Shown here piece by piece: positions 39,575-49,116 of a stretch of 64,000 nt of DNA (positions within the stretch are counted from its first letter, which is position 1; the number at the start of each line of letters is the position of its first letter). The notes beneath the pieces were generated by a model, which saw nothing but the letters and a program-made list of their open reading frames with translations, was not told the DNA's origin and did no database searches. The stretch is taken from the NCBI RefSeq assembly GCF_003111645.1, contig NZ_CP022187.1, forward strand, positions 2,790,001 through 2,854,000. Reading direction: 5' to 3'. Source of the DNA: Parazoarcus communis (GTDB taxonomy: Bacteria; Pseudomonadota; Gammaproteobacteria; Burkholderiales; Rhodocyclaceae). Made by a program: the position numbers and the translations under genes.

Positions 39575-41302
39575 TCAGAAACGCCAGCGACCAAACACCT
39601 GGCCATTAAGACTTTGATATTTCTCGCCTGCTTCCGCGCCGAGCTCAAGTGCCAACTCGAAACGATCGCTCATTTCCCAGTTCAAGCGCCCGGACAATGC
39701 ATAGACGTCGCGGATGGCCTTCTGGCCTGTCGTCTCGAACTGGCCACCACCGCCAACAAATGCGCTGTTCGCCGTCGCGCCGTCGTTCTCGAACTCGTGG
39801 CGCCACAGCAGCTTGACTGCCGGACTCAGCACACTGCTGTCCGCGAGCTTCATGCTGGAGCTCAGCTCGACCCCCAGCAGCGAACGCAAACGACTCACAT
39901 CATCGCTTTTCACTGCCAGCGAAAGGACGCCTGCGCCAGATTCGGTATAGCCACCCTGCTCTACGCGAAAGGTTTCGAAACCGAGCAGCGGCGTGAGTCG
40001 AAGCTTGTCGCTCAGTGCAAAGGGCATGCCCGCGATCACACGCATACCGTACAGCTGGCCGTCGAAATCGCCCTTGGCAACGCCGGTCAGGTGGGTATTC
40101 CGCTTGGTCGAGTAATCCTGATAGGCATACGCGACCATACCGTCGATATACCAGCGTTCAAACGAACGTCCAAAATAACCCGTCAACTGATAGGACGAAA
40201 TGTCCGCGGCATCACCACTGCGGAAATCGTTCATGTCGACATCGGTCTTGGCATACGAGAACGCGCCACCCAGCAGCCAGCCGTTGCTCATCTGCGTATC
40301 GAATCCGGCCATCATGCCGTAAACATCGCTCTCCGAACCGGCAAAGCCACTCTTGGCACCCACCTTGGACTTGCTGCCAAACGCCTTCAGCCAGAAGCTG
40401 CGATTGAGTGCTTCGTCACCGGAGGACATGCCTTCCTGATGATCGCCCGCATGGGCGTTGTGCGCCGTCCTGAAACCGGACTGGACGCCGACACCGGTGC
40501 GTAGCGCATCAAGCCGCACCTGAACCGTGTCGAGCGCGGACGACGAAGTGCTCAATGCGGCCCCGCCCAGCACCACACTGCTTTCTGGAGAGATCAACTT
40601 CATCGCCAGACGCTGGCTATCGGGCGTCATCGACGAGATCGCCGCAATGACGGCCCCCATCTGCCCTGTCGACGTTCCATTGAGGGCATCGAGCACCCGT
40701 GCGACATCCTTCTCGCCCTGCTCGGCCACCGGCACGAAACCGCCGCTCCCGCCCAGTTGCGATGCACTCACTACCTGCGTCTGGTTGATGGGACCTGCGC
40801 CCGTGCCGTTGTAGGTGTCCCCTGCTGTGCCACCTACCGTATAGATGCGATAGCCTTCGAACGTAAACTGACCGGCGGTGGCGATAACTGTCCACGTCGC
40901 CTGTCCGGTCGGCGAAATGCCCGCAGCAGCCAGGCTGGTACTGTTGATACTGAAATAGGAACCGTCCTGCGATCCCCCAGCGGCAACCATGCCGTCGTAC
41001 GTGAAGGTCTGAGTCCATGACCCGATGGTAAGCTGGATTGCATCACCGGCAGACCACGCGGTCGCGGTCGCGCCGCCACTGAAATTGACACTGACATCGC
41101 CATTACACGAGCCACCGCAGTTATTCTCAAACGTGAGCTGCGTAATCTGGATACCCTGCCCGCTGTTCAACGCAACGGGGGTGTTCGAACTTGCCTGTGT
41201 AAACAGGTGACCCGCACTCGCGGTCAAGGGCAGCAGCATGGCCGCAACGAAGAGCAGCGCTCCGCCCCACCACGCTCTAAGAATCTGAAAATATCGGATC
41301 AC
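39575..41302 (-). CDS. Outer-membrane autotransporter beta-barrel protein
   Basis: A 575-residue exported protein with a signal peptide (to about residue 30, PLTASAG), a Gly/Ser/Thr-rich segment of about 270 residues and a C-terminal domain of about 290 residues rich in alternating aromatic and polar residues. The last residue is Phe (GRWRF), the typical end of an autotransporter or porin-type barrel. Sequences such as VYGMMAGFDTQMSNGWLLGG match the Autotransporter domain (PF03797 type). The start appears to be GTG with GAGG six bases upstream. The short N-terminal region matches no passenger domain I recognise; its role (adhesin, matrix protein) is unknown. Confidence 0.82.
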   Translation of the reverse strand: MIRYFQILRAWWGGALLFVAAMLLPLTASAGHLFTQASSNTPVALNSGQGIQITQLTFENNCGGSCNGDVSVNFSGGATATAWSAGDAIQLTIGSWTQTFTYDGMVAAGGSQDGSYFSINSTSLAAAGISPTGQATWTVIATAGQFTFEGYRIYTVGGTAGDTYNGTGAGPINQTQVVSASQLGGSGGFVPVAEQGEKDVARVLDALNGTSTGQMGAVIAAISSMTPDSQRLAMKLISPESSVVLGGAALSTSSSALDTVQVRLDALRTGVGVQSGFRTAHNAHAGDHQEGMSSGDEALNRSFWLKAFGSKSKVGAKSGFAGSESDVYGMMAGFDTQMSNGWLLGGAFSYAKTDVDMNDFRSGDAADISSYQLTGYFGRSFERWYIDGMVAYAYQDYSTKRNTHLTGVAKGDFDGQLYGMRVIAGMPFALSDKLRLTPLLGFETFRVEQGGYTESGAGVLSLAVKSDDVSRLRSLLGVELSSSMKLADSSVLSPAVKLLWRHEFENDGATANSAFVGGGGQFETTGQKAIRDVYALSGRLNWEMSDRFELALELGAEAGEKYQSLNGQVFGRWRF

Positions 41303-41741
41303 ATTGAACCTCGGTTATTGTTTGTTACAAAACCCCTGAGTTTTCATTGTCTTTAGGCATAAAGCACGCGTCAAGACAATTCAGGCACTTATCAGGTATC
41401 TGCTACCCGCTTAATCTCTAAAATGCTACAAACCGCCAAATATATAGAACCTCTTATATTCGCGAACTCTTATTCGCGAGCGCAATTTGTACCAAATCAG
41501 CCCGAGAATCACAGATCAACCCAGATCCATCAAACGCCGCATCACGGTTTATTTCGCGCCGTATGCGAGTACTGCAAAGTCGGTCGATATCAGGCATTCT
41601 TTCGCACCTGACTGAATCAGCCCGAATATTCAGCGCCCCCAGGCGATTGCCAGGACCTGAAACGCCAGCGGGTTATCGCGCCAGCCTGATCCACTCAAAC
41701 CTGAATCAGCAGTATTTCCACCATTGAATTCGAGTGTCACC
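41303..41741. other. 439-bp AT-rich intergenic region
   Basis: No convincing gene lies here between the divergent autotransporter and Sel1-repeat genes. It is clearly richer in A and T than its surroundings and should hold both promoters. TATTCGCGA occurs twice (41457-41465 and 41471-41479), 14 bases apart. AATCAGCCCGA occurs near 41497 and again near 41616. A 62-codon open frame at 41423-41611 has no ribosome site and no recognisable features. Confidence 0.6.
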
Positions 41742-42797
41742 ATGAAAAAGTTCAGCCATTTCCTGCTTTGCCTTCTGCTTGCGAGCGGAATGAGCACCTC
41801 GGCGGTCGCCGACTTCAAGGCTGGGTCGGACGCTGCAAGCAAGGGCGACTTCGCAACAGCACAAAAGGAGTGGCAAACCGCAGCGACCGCCGGAAATGCC
41901 GACGCTCAGTTCAATCTGGGCGCATTGCTTCTTTCAGGACGGGCAGGCAAGGCCGATATCAGGAATGGCGTGAAATGGCTAGAAAAAGCGAGCGCCAATG
42001 GGCACACGGAGGCCTCATACGCGTTGGGCATGATTTATTTCAACGGCTCGGGCAATGAGTTGAAGATGGATCACCAGCGCGCGTTCAAGGCTTTTGAGCT
42101 TGCAGCGGCAAAGGGGCACCCCCCCTCACAGTTCAGCGCCGGCATGCTGCTTCTCAATGGCCAGGGAATGAAACACGATCCGTCGGCTGCGGTCGCATGG
42201 CTGACCAAGGCAGCGGATCAGGGTTACGTCATGGCCCAATACAATCTGGGCTTGTTTCATGCAGGCCAGCAGGGCGCCAAGGGCAAAGCCTTCAAGTGGT
42301 TCCTCAAGGCCGCCGAACAGGGGCTCCCGCAGGCTCAGCACACTGTTGCACGCATGTATATGGAAGGTCAGGGTACCCCGCGCGATCTCGCGCAGGCCAA
42401 GTCGTGGTTTCTTCGCGCAGCAGACAAGGGAAGCGTCGAGTCTCAGTACGGCGCAGGATTTCTGCTGTATGCCGGGATGGGCGAACAGAGGAACCCTGCC
42501 GAGGCGCTCAAGTGGTTTGAACGCGCTGCGAAGAACTGGGACAGAAACGCGCAGTTCCGGCTGGGGCAGATGTACCTGGAAGGCGATGGCGTTGCGAAGA
42601 ACCTGACTGAAGCATACAAATGGCTGGACCTGGCCGCCTCTGGCGGACATGAAGACGCCCACTACCTCCGGGCCGCGGCCGGCCTCCAGATGCCGGACGC
42701 TGACACTGAACGCGCTCACCGACTGGCTCAGGAATGGTTCGATGCCAATCACAAGACCCCGCACAAGCATCAGGACCTGAAGCCCCACGGCCACTGA
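41742..42797 (+). CDS. Exported Sel1-repeat (TPR-like) protein
   Basis: A 351-residue protein with a signal peptide (MKKFSHFLLCLLLASG, cleavage near SAVAD) followed by about eight Sel1-like repeats. Repeats are recognisable by the recurring pattern ExxYxLGxxYxxGxG...A..W..KAA..G, for example at about 55-90, 130-160, 200-235 and 270-300. Such proteins act as scaffolds for periplasmic or envelope complexes. The ATG at 41742 gives the normal signal peptide; the frame is open upstream but from a TTG. The partner is unknown; the divergent autotransporter-type gene is a candidate by position only. Confidence 0.85.
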   Translation: MKKFSHFLLCLLLASGMSTSAVADFKAGSDAASKGDFATAQKEWQTAATAGNADAQFNLGALLLSGRAGKADIRNGVKWLEKASANGHTEASYALGMIYFNGSGNELKMDHQRAFKAFELAAAKGHPPSQFSAGMLLLNGQGMKHDPSAAVAWLTKAADQGYVMAQYNLGLFHAGQQGAKGKAFKWFLKAAEQGLPQAQHTVARMYMEGQGTPRDLAQAKSWFLRAADKGSVESQYGAGFLLYAGMGEQRNPAEALKWFERAAKNWDRNAQFRLGQMYLEGDGVAKNLTEAYKWLDLAASGGHEDAHYLRAAAGLQMPDADTERAHRLAQEWFDANHKTPHKHQDLKPHGH

Positions 42798-42799
42798 CG

Positions 42800-42841
42800 C
42801 CCCCAGCACTCCATGAAGGGACTCCTGGGGGGGAACTCTTC
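42800..42841 (+). terminator. Possible weak terminator after the Sel1-repeat gene
   Basis: CCCCCAG (42800-42806) can pair with CTGGGGG (42835-42841) just past the stop codon, but no T-run follows, so termination efficiency is uncertain. Confidence 0.4.
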
Positions 42842-42847
42842 CGCCCG

Positions 42848-42874
42848 TTAGCACTCAGACGCATCGAGTGCTAA
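42848..42874. promoter_or_regulatory. CIRCE element (HrcA operator) upstream of rpoH
   Basis: TTAGCACTC (42848-42856), nine bases, then GAGTGCTAA (42866-42874): a perfect match to the CIRCE consensus. It ends 27 bases before the rpoH start codon. CIRCE is the binding site of the heat-shock repressor HrcA, so rpoH transcription is expected to rise when HrcA is inactivated by heat. CIRCE control of rpoH has been described for betaproteobacteria. Confidence 0.93.
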
Positions 42875-42901
42875 CATGCAGCTTGAGGAGGACCTGAATC
42901 A

Positions 42902-43756
<855 letters not shown>

Positions 43757-43783
43757 GCAAGGTCTCCCGGCAACACACCCGAC

Positions 43784-43809
43784 AAACGGCAGCGGCAACG
43801 CTGCCGTTT
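43784..43809. terminator. Bidirectional terminator between rpoH and the SCO gene
   Basis: An 11-bp perfect stem AAACGGCAGCG/CGCTGCCGTTT with loop GCAA stands between the converging rpoH and SCO1/SenC genes, with T-rich sequence on the rpoH side. It can serve both directions. Confidence 0.8.
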
Positions 43810-43814
43810 GCGTT

Positions 43815-44396
43815 TCAGCGTCCGGCGAGCAGCCTGCCGATGTCTTCGCTGATGTTGTCTGCGGTTTCGCCGTGCTTCACATACAGCCGCAACTTGCCTG
43901 ACGGGTCGAAGACATAGGTCCCGGCCGAATGGTCGACCGTGTAGTTGCCACCCTCGGTATCGCCACTCTTGCGATAGAACACGCGGAAATCCTTCGCCAC
44001 CGCCGCGGTGGCATCGAGATCGCCCACCAGCCCCAGGAAGCGCTTGTCGAACACCGGCACATACTGCGCGAGCAGCTCTGCCGTGTCGCGTTCGGGGTCG
44101 ACGGTGACGAACAGCACCTGCACCTTGTCCGCCTCCGGGCCAAGCTTGCGCATCACCTCGCTCATGGTCGACAGATTGGTCGGACACACATCCGGACACT
44201 GCGTGTAGCCAAAGAAGATCGTCACCACCTTGCCGCTGAAATCGGCCAGCGTTCGAGGCGTGCCGTTGTGGTCGTCTAGCGCAAGCGTCTTGCCGTAATC
44301 GGCACCAGTAATGTCGGTAGCATGAAACGAAGGCGGGGGCTCGGCGCATGCGCCGACCAGCAGCACGGTGGCTGCCACAATCAGGGAACGAAGCAT
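43815..44396 (-). CDS. SCO1/SenC/PrrC-family copper chaperone
   Basis: A 193-residue lipid-anchored thioredoxin-fold protein that helps deliver copper to the CuA site of cytochrome oxidase subunit II. The lipobox is LVGAC near residue 15. Copper ligands are the CxxxC motif CPDVC and the His in VDHSAG. The start MLRSLIV fits the lipoprotein leader and follows ctaB by 10 bases. It is the last gene of the oxidase cluster on the minus strand. Confidence 0.93.
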   Translation of the reverse strand: MLRSLIVAATVLLVGACAEPPPSFHATDITGADYGKTLALDDHNGTPRTLADFSGKVVTIFFGYTQCPDVCPTNLSTMSEVMRKLGPEADKVQVLFVTVDPERDTAELLAQYVPVFDKRFLGLVGDLDATAAVAKDFRVFYRKSGDTEGGNYTVDHSAGTYVFDPSGKLRLYVKHGETADNISEDIGRLLAGR

Positions 44397-44406
44397 CAGG
44401 AAGGGG

Positions 44407-45306
44407 TCAGAAGCGAAGATAGTGGTCCGCAAGCAACGCGGCGAAGAGCAATGATAGATACAGGATGGAGAAGCGGAAAGTCCTGCGTGCCAGTGCGTCG
44501 CTGTAATCGCGATACAGGCGCCATGCGTAATGGATGAAACGGGCGCCGAGCGCAACGGCCGAGGCCAGATAGATCAGCCCGCTCATCTGCGTGGCAAAAG
44601 GCAGCAAGGTGACGCCGAACAGGATCAGCGTGTACAGCAGCACCGACAGCCGGGTGTACTCCGACCCGTGGGTGACCGGCAACATCGGCAGGCCGGCGCG
44701 CGCATAGTCGGCCGTGCGATAGAGCGCCAGCGCCCAGAAATGCGGCGGCGTCCACGCGAAGATGATCAGAAAGAGCAGGAGCGCGTCCCCACTCACGTCG
44801 CCGGTGACGGCGGCCCAGCCAAGTACCGGCGGCATCGCACCCGAGGCCCCGCCGATCACGATGTTCTGCGGGGTTCTGGGCTTCAGAAACACCGTGTAGA
44901 CCACGGCGTAGCCGACAAACGTGGCGAGGGTGAGCCACATGGTGAGCGGATTCACCGCCTGATGCAGCACGAACAGCCCGCTGCCTCCGAGCACCGCCGC
45001 AAAGCCGGCGACCTCGCGCGGCGCCAGCTCGCCACGCGGCAGTGGGCGCGCCCGCGTGCGTGCCATTCGCGCATCGATCCCCTGCTCGATCAGACAGTTC
45101 ATCGCGGCCGCAGCGCCCGCAACACATGCGATCCCGATGGTTGCGGCAAACACCGTCGCGGCGGATGGCAAACCGTCCGGAACGGCGAGGAACATGCCGA
45201 TCACGGCACAGAAGACGATCAGCGCATTGACGCGTGGCTTGGTCAGCACGTAGAAGGCACGAAGCCGGCCACTGCCGAGTGCATGCCCCAGGGTGAGGGT
45301 TTTCAT
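44407..45306 (-). CDS. ctaB: Protoheme IX farnesyltransferase (heme o synthase)
   Basis: A 299-residue UbiA-superfamily prenyltransferase with about nine membrane segments that attaches a farnesyl group to heme b. The first Asp-rich motif is within [21 protein letters not shown], and the second region contains [13 protein letters not shown]. The C-terminal part reads [14 protein letters not shown]. It supplies heme o to the heme A synthase encoded immediately upstream. It is 30 bases downstream of ctaA. Confidence 0.95.
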   Translation of the reverse strand: MKTLTLGHALGSGRLRAFYVLTKPRVNALIVFCAVIGMFLAVPDGLPSAATVFAATIGIACVAGAAAAMNCLIEQGIDARMARTRARPLPRGELAPREVAGFAAVLGGSGLFVLHQAVNPLTMWLTLATFVGYAVVYTVFLKPRTPQNIVIGGASGAMPPVLGWAAVTGDVSGDALLLFLIIFAWTPPHFWALALYRTADYARAGLPMLPVTHGSEYTRLSVLLYTLILFGVTLLPFATQMSGLIYLASAVALGARFIHYAWRLYRDYSDALARRTFRFSILYLSLLFAALLADHYLRF

Positions 45307-45336
45307 GAACGCACTCCTTTGTTTGGTTTAACCGTC

Positions 45337-46383
45337 TCAGGCCCGGCGCTGCGAACGCGGCGAAAGCGGCAGCAGACGCCCGAGCCCGGCCGGCGCCGGC
45401 CGCGCGATCCCGCGGGCCTGCAGACGGAAGTTGATCCACACCATCAAACCCACCAGCACTGCGGCGCCGGCGTTGTGCATCGCCGCCAGCGGCAGGGGCA
45501 GTGAAAGCGCGACGTTGGCGACACCGAGACAGATCTGCATCAGCACCGCAGCAATCAGCGCTACGCCTGCGCCCGCAGTAGGCACCCGCCGCGCCAGCGC
45601 CCAGCCCAGCATCAGCAACACCCCGCCGGCAACCAGCGCCCCCAGGCGGTGCGACCAGTGAATGGCGGTCAGTGCGGACAGTGAGAGCAGCTCGCCATCT
45701 GCCGTCATCCCCAGTTCACGCACGACGTGAAAGGCGTTCGCATAGTCGGCCACGGGCCACAGGCTGCCGTGGCAGGTCGGAAAATCGGTGCACGCCAGCG
45801 CGGCGTAATTGGTGCTGGTCCAGCCGCCCAGCGCAACCTGTACGGCCAGCACCAGCAAACCGGCCCGGGCAGCCCACAGAAGCCGGGGCGGCACGACCTC
45901 GCGCCGCGCGCCGGCAACCCGTGCGGCAAGCCACGTCAACAGAGCCAGCGTCGTCAGCCCACCCAGCAGATGGCCGGTGACGATGGCGGGCTTGAGCAGC
46001 AGGGTCACCGTCCACTTCCCGAGCAGGCCCTGAAAGATCACCACCCCCACCAGCAGCGTCGCCACCCACGGTGCGGCGCCCTTGTGACTGCGGTGTCGCC
46101 ACGCCAGCACCGCAATGCCGATGATCATCAGGCCGAGACTTGCCGCCAGATAGCGATGCACCATTTCCTTCCATGCCTTGGGCAGACTCACCGGCCCATG
46201 GGGATCGGCGGCGTGTGCCCCCAGGATGTCTTCCGCCGCATGGTGAGGCGTGATCTTGCCGTAGCAGCCGGGCCAGTCCGGACACCCGAGGCCGGCATCG
46301 GCCAGACGCACGTAGGCGCCGAACACCACAACCACCGCAGTCAGCATCAGCGCCGCGAAGATGAGGCGGCGATATGCGTTCAT
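45337..46383 (-). CDS. ctaA: Heme A synthase (COX15/CtaA family)
   Basis: A 348-residue membrane protein with about eight segments that oxidises the C8 methyl of heme o to give heme a. Family hallmarks are the early GAYVRLADAGLGCPDWPGCYG motif with a Cys pair, the HRYLAASLG His motif, and the second-half motifs HLLGGLTTL, HWSHRLGAL and HNAGA with heme-ligand His residues. Its start overlaps the stop of the upstream SCO-like gene (ATGA), so the genes are translationally coupled. Confidence 0.95.
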   Translation of the reverse strand: MNAYRRLIFAALMLTAVVVVFGAYVRLADAGLGCPDWPGCYGKITPHHAAEDILGAHAADPHGPVSLPKAWKEMVHRYLAASLGLMIIGIAVLAWRHRSHKGAAPWVATLLVGVVIFQGLLGKWTVTLLLKPAIVTGHLLGGLTTLALLTWLAARVAGARREVVPPRLLWAARAGLLVLAVQVALGGWTSTNYAALACTDFPTCHGSLWPVADYANAFHVVRELGMTADGELLSLSALTAIHWSHRLGALVAGGVLLMLGWALARRVPTAGAGVALIAAVLMQICLGVANVALSLPLPLAAMHNAGAAVLVGLMVWINFRLQARGIARPAPAGLGRLLPLSPRSQRRA

Positions 46384-47024
46384 TCGCGCCCTCCCCGGCC
46401 CAGCGCGGAGTACTTCAGCAGACGCTGCAGGTCCTTGTTCATTGCACGCGCGGCAGTTGTCGTATCCGCCTCATCGGCAAAATGCATCATCACGTTGCCC
46501 AGCGGATCGACCATCCACACCGAGCCCGGCGCAGCCGCAGGCAGTGCAGCCAGCCAGGCACTGTCGGCCCGCGCCAGTCGCAGGTCCTCGTGTGTCGCGA
46601 GCAGGGCCGAATCGGGCTCAGCTGCATCGGCGAGCAGCCAGACCCGCCCTACCCGGTCCATTTCCTTCGCCTGCGCCACCCGCGCCTGACGCGACACGTA
46701 GAGCGCGCGCGCGCAGGCCTCGTCGCATGCTGCGGGGGCAACAAGGAGCAAGGTCCATTTGCCCTCGAGTTCGCTGCGCTGCAGGGGCGCCTGTCCGCCC
46801 GCGCCCTGCAGCACCGTTGCCGGCAGCGCGGCGGGTGTCAGCAGGTCGCCGTGATTGACCCGTCCCTGAGGCGGCCACACATAGAACATGAGGTAGGACG
46901 CGATCACCGGCAGGACGCACACGAAGGCCAGCAGCAGCAGGGTGCGACGCCCCTTGCGCCGGTCGGCGGCCGTCACCGGCGGGCGGGCTTCAGCCACGGG
47001 CGAGTCGAGTTGAGCGGTCGTCAT
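46380..47024 (-). CDS. Membrane-anchored SCO-like cytochrome oxidase assembly protein
   Basis: A 214-residue protein with one N-terminal membrane segment (about residues 27-49, TLLLLAFVCVLPVIASYLMF) and a periplasmic thioredoxin-like domain. It has a CxxxC motif, CDEAC, in the position of the SCO copper site, but an evident partner His is less clear than in the true SCO gene at 43815. Proteins of this type are regular members of betaproteobacterial cox clusters. The gene overlaps surf1 by 35 bases and ctaA by four, which supports a shared role in oxidase assembly; copper transfer or thiol reduction is inferred. Confidence 0.7.
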   Translation of the reverse strand: MTTAQLDSPVAEARPPVTAADRRKGRRTLLLLAFVCVLPVIASYLMFYVWPPQGRVNHGDLLTPAALPATVLQGAGGQAPLQRSELEGKWTLLLVAPAACDEACARALYVSRQARVAQAKEMDRVGRVWLLADAAEPDSALLATHEDLRLARADSAWLAALPAAAPGSVWMVDPLGNVMMHFADEADTTTAARAMNKDLQRLLKYSALGRGGRE

Positions 47025-47730
47025 CGGATCTCCGTGTAATCAGGCGCCAGGCGGACCAGGCGCTCAGGCAGCCGGCGAGGCCGGCCAGGGCGTACCACTG
47101 AAATGCATAGGCATGGTGGCGATCGATGCCAGCGGCCGGCTGCGGCCAGTCGCGCACCAGTCCGTCGGCAGCCGGCGAGCGCTGCTGCAGCACCCACGCG
47201 GCCAGCAGGGCAGGTGCGACCAGCGCTGCATGGCGGCCCGGGTCGACCTGCTGCCATACCGGCGCCGCCGCCCCGCCACTGTCGGCCGCAAGCATGAACG
47301 GCGCGCGCTCGGGCAACCTGAGCACGCCTTCGAGCTGCTGTTCGCCTGCCGGCGTCGGCACCTGGGGCAACTGCCGGCGGTCGCCCACGGCCACCCAGCC
47401 GCGGTTCACCAGGACCGCCCCCGAGCCGTCGCTCAGCAGCAAGGGCGTCAGCACGTGATAGCCAGCCTGGCCCTGATGCGTGCGGTTGTCGATCAGCCGC
47501 GTGGCATCCTTGAGCCACACGCCCGAAAGCTTCACCGGCTGCCATTCCTCCAGCGTCGCGGCATCCGCGCGCAGCGGCCGCGCCGGTGCCTGCAGGAGGA
47601 CATCGATGCGCGCCTGCAGCACTTCCTTCTCTGCGGCACGGCGCTGCTGCCAATTGCCCAGTTGCACGGTGAGCACCATCAGCGCCACGCCGGCAAGCAG
47701 GGGCAGGATTCGCAGCAGCTGGCGCTTCAT
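46990..47730 (-). CDS. SURF1-family cytochrome oxidase assembly protein
   Basis: A 246-residue protein with membrane segments at both ends (about residues 7-24 and 213-230) and a periplasmic middle domain, the standard SURF1 topology. Conserved pieces include LGNWQQRRAAEK after the first segment, GYHVLTPLLL, VLVNRGWV and the C-terminal YAFQWYALA. SURF1 aids heme a insertion into subunit I. It overlaps the SCO-like gene downstream and is divergent from a small DUF2909 gene. Confidence 0.93.
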   Translation of the reverse strand: MKRQLLRILPLLAGVALMVLTVQLGNWQQRRAAEKEVLQARIDVLLQAPARPLRADAATLEEWQPVKLSGVWLKDATRLIDNRTHQGQAGYHVLTPLLLSDGSGAVLVNRGWVAVGDRRQLPQVPTPAGEQQLEGVLRLPERAPFMLAADSGGAAAPVWQQVDPGRHAALVAPALLAAWVLQQRSPAADGLVRDWPQPAAGIDRHHAYAFQWYALAGLAGCLSAWSAWRLITRRSDDDRSTRLARG

Positions 47731-47817
47731 TGCACGCCCCCTGCACAGAAAACAGGGGACAGCCGCGACGTTTCGGGCAAAAATGCGCCATCAGCCTTCT
47801 GCATCCGGAGTGCCGAC

Positions 47818-48012
47818 ATGCGTATCGTCGTAATCGTCTTCCTCGTCCTGATCCTCGTCAGCCTTGGCAGCGCGCTGGCTTCCATGTTGCGTGAAAAGGG
47901 CAGCAGCACTCGCACCGCGCGCGCACTGGCCATCCGGGTCGGGCTGTCGATTACCCTTTTCCTGATGCTGATGGCCGGATTCGCCACCGGCCTCATAGAC
48001 GGCAAGCTCTGA
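47818..48012 (+). CDS. DUF2909 twin-transmembrane protein
   Basis: A 64-residue protein with two membrane segments (about residues 2-21 and 41-58) joined by a basic loop (MLREKGSSTRTAR). It belongs to the DUF2909 twin-transmembrane family, which I recall as regularly placed between coxC and surf1 in betaproteobacteria. Here it is the only plus-strand gene inside the minus-strand cox cluster. CGGAG stands eight bases before the ATG. Function unknown. Confidence 0.78.
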   Translation: MRIVVIVFLVLILVSLGSALASMLREKGSSTRTARALAIRVGLSITLFLMLMAGFATGLIDGKL

Positions 48013-48047
48013 TCACGCATCCTCTGCCATCCTTGCCCCTGCCTCCG

Positions 48048-48899
48048 TCACAGCCAGTACACGACGACGAAGAGGAAGAGCCACACCACGTCAACGAAGT
48101 GCCAGTACCAGGCCGCGGCCTCGAACGCGAAATGATGCTCGGCACTGAAATGCCCCGCGATCGCGCGAAACAGCATCACCGTCAGCATGATCGCGCCCAC
48201 CGTCACATGCAGGCCGTGAAAGCCGGTGAGCAGGTAGAAGGTCGAACCGTAGATGCCGCTGTCGAGACGCAGATTGAGCTCGGAGTAGGCGTGGGTATAT
48301 TCGTAGATCTGCAGCGACAGGAAGATCGCCCCCAGCACCACGGTCGCCAGCAGGCCGAGCTTGAGCTGTCCGCGCGCGCCCTTGAGCAGGCCATAGTGCG
48401 CCCACGTCAGGGTTGCCCCTGAAGTCAGCAGGATCAGGGTGTTGATTGCGGGGATGCCCCACGCGCCCATCGGCGTGAAGGCATCTCCTGCACGCGGCCC
48501 GCTGCTCGGCCAGGCGCCGGTAAAGCCCTCCCACAGCAGCGCCTCATTGTCTCCGGTGGCCAGAGACGGCAGGGCAAGCACCCGCACGTAGAACAGTGCG
48601 CCGAAGAAGGCGGCGAAGAACATCACCTCGGAAAAGATGAACCAGCCCATCGACCAGCGGAAGGACTTGTCCACATTCTTGCCGTAGAGCCCGCTCTCGG
48701 ATTCGCGCACCACCTGGCCGAACCAGCCGAAGAGCATGTAGATCAGGATGGCGATGCCACCGAAGAAGATCCAGGGACCGGCGCCGACCTTGTTCAGCCA
48801 CATCGCTGCACCACTGCCGAACAGGAGCAGCGCGATCGCGCCAATGATCGGAAACTTCGACGGCTCGGGTACGAAATAGCGTTCCAGTGCTTCGGTCAT
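48048..48899 (-). CDS. coxC: Cytochrome c oxidase subunit III
   Basis: A 283-residue subunit with seven membrane segments. Family motifs are FFGGIAILIYMLFGWFG early and, in the C-terminal half, FYLLTGFHGLHVTVGAIML and AWYWHFVDVVWLFLF. Subunit III stabilises the catalytic core and proton uptake of the aa3 oxidase. It follows the DUF2970 gene by 16 bases and precedes surf1, from which it is separated by the plus-strand DUF2909 gene. Confidence 0.96.
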   Translation of the reverse strand: MTEALERYFVPEPSKFPIIGAIALLLFGSGAAMWLNKVGAGPWIFFGGIAILIYMLFGWFGQVVRESESGLYGKNVDKSFRWSMGWFIFSEVMFFAAFFGALFYVRVLALPSLATGDNEALLWEGFTGAWPSSGPRAGDAFTPMGAWGIPAINTLILLTSGATLTWAHYGLLKGARGQLKLGLLATVVLGAIFLSLQIYEYTHAYSELNLRLDSGIYGSTFYLLTGFHGLHVTVGAIMLTVMLFRAIAGHFSAEHHFAFEAAAWYWHFVDVVWLFLFVVVYWL

Positions 48900-48915
48900 T
48901 GCCGCTTCTCCATGA

Positions 48916-49116
48916 CTAGCTCACCACCCAATTCACCACCGCCACGATGGTGAGCACGAAAATCAGGCCGCCCAGCACGCCGGCGACGATCACCGCCTTC
49001 GGGTCCAGCGACGACGCGTCGTCGTGGTAGTCCTTGCGCTTGCGAATGCCCACGAAGGACCACAGGACCGCCTTCACGGTGCCGATGAAGCCGGCACGCG
49101 GCTGCTGACCGCTCAT
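48916..49116 (-). CDS. DUF2970 small membrane protein of the cox cluster
   Basis: A 66-residue protein with one C-terminal membrane segment (about residues 45-65, VIVAGVLGGLIFVLTIVAVV) and a soluble N-terminus containing AVLWSFVGIRKR. It matches the DUF2970 family found beside ctaG in many betaproteobacteria. Its ATG overlaps the ctaG stop codon (ATGA), so it is translationally coupled. A role in oxidase assembly is inferred only from position. Confidence 0.82.
   Translation of the reverse strand: MSGQQPRAGFIGTVKAVLWSFVGIRKRKDYHDDASSLDPKAVIVAGVLGGLIFVLTIVAVVNWVVS

Noticed and set aside
41423-41611. 62-codon open frame in the AT-rich spacer
   Set aside because: No ribosome site, no signal peptide or domain, and atypical composition; treated as non-coding.
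43784-43809. Regulatory hairpin of rpoH mRNA
   Set aside because: It lies after the stop codon between convergent genes and has the form of a bidirectional terminator.
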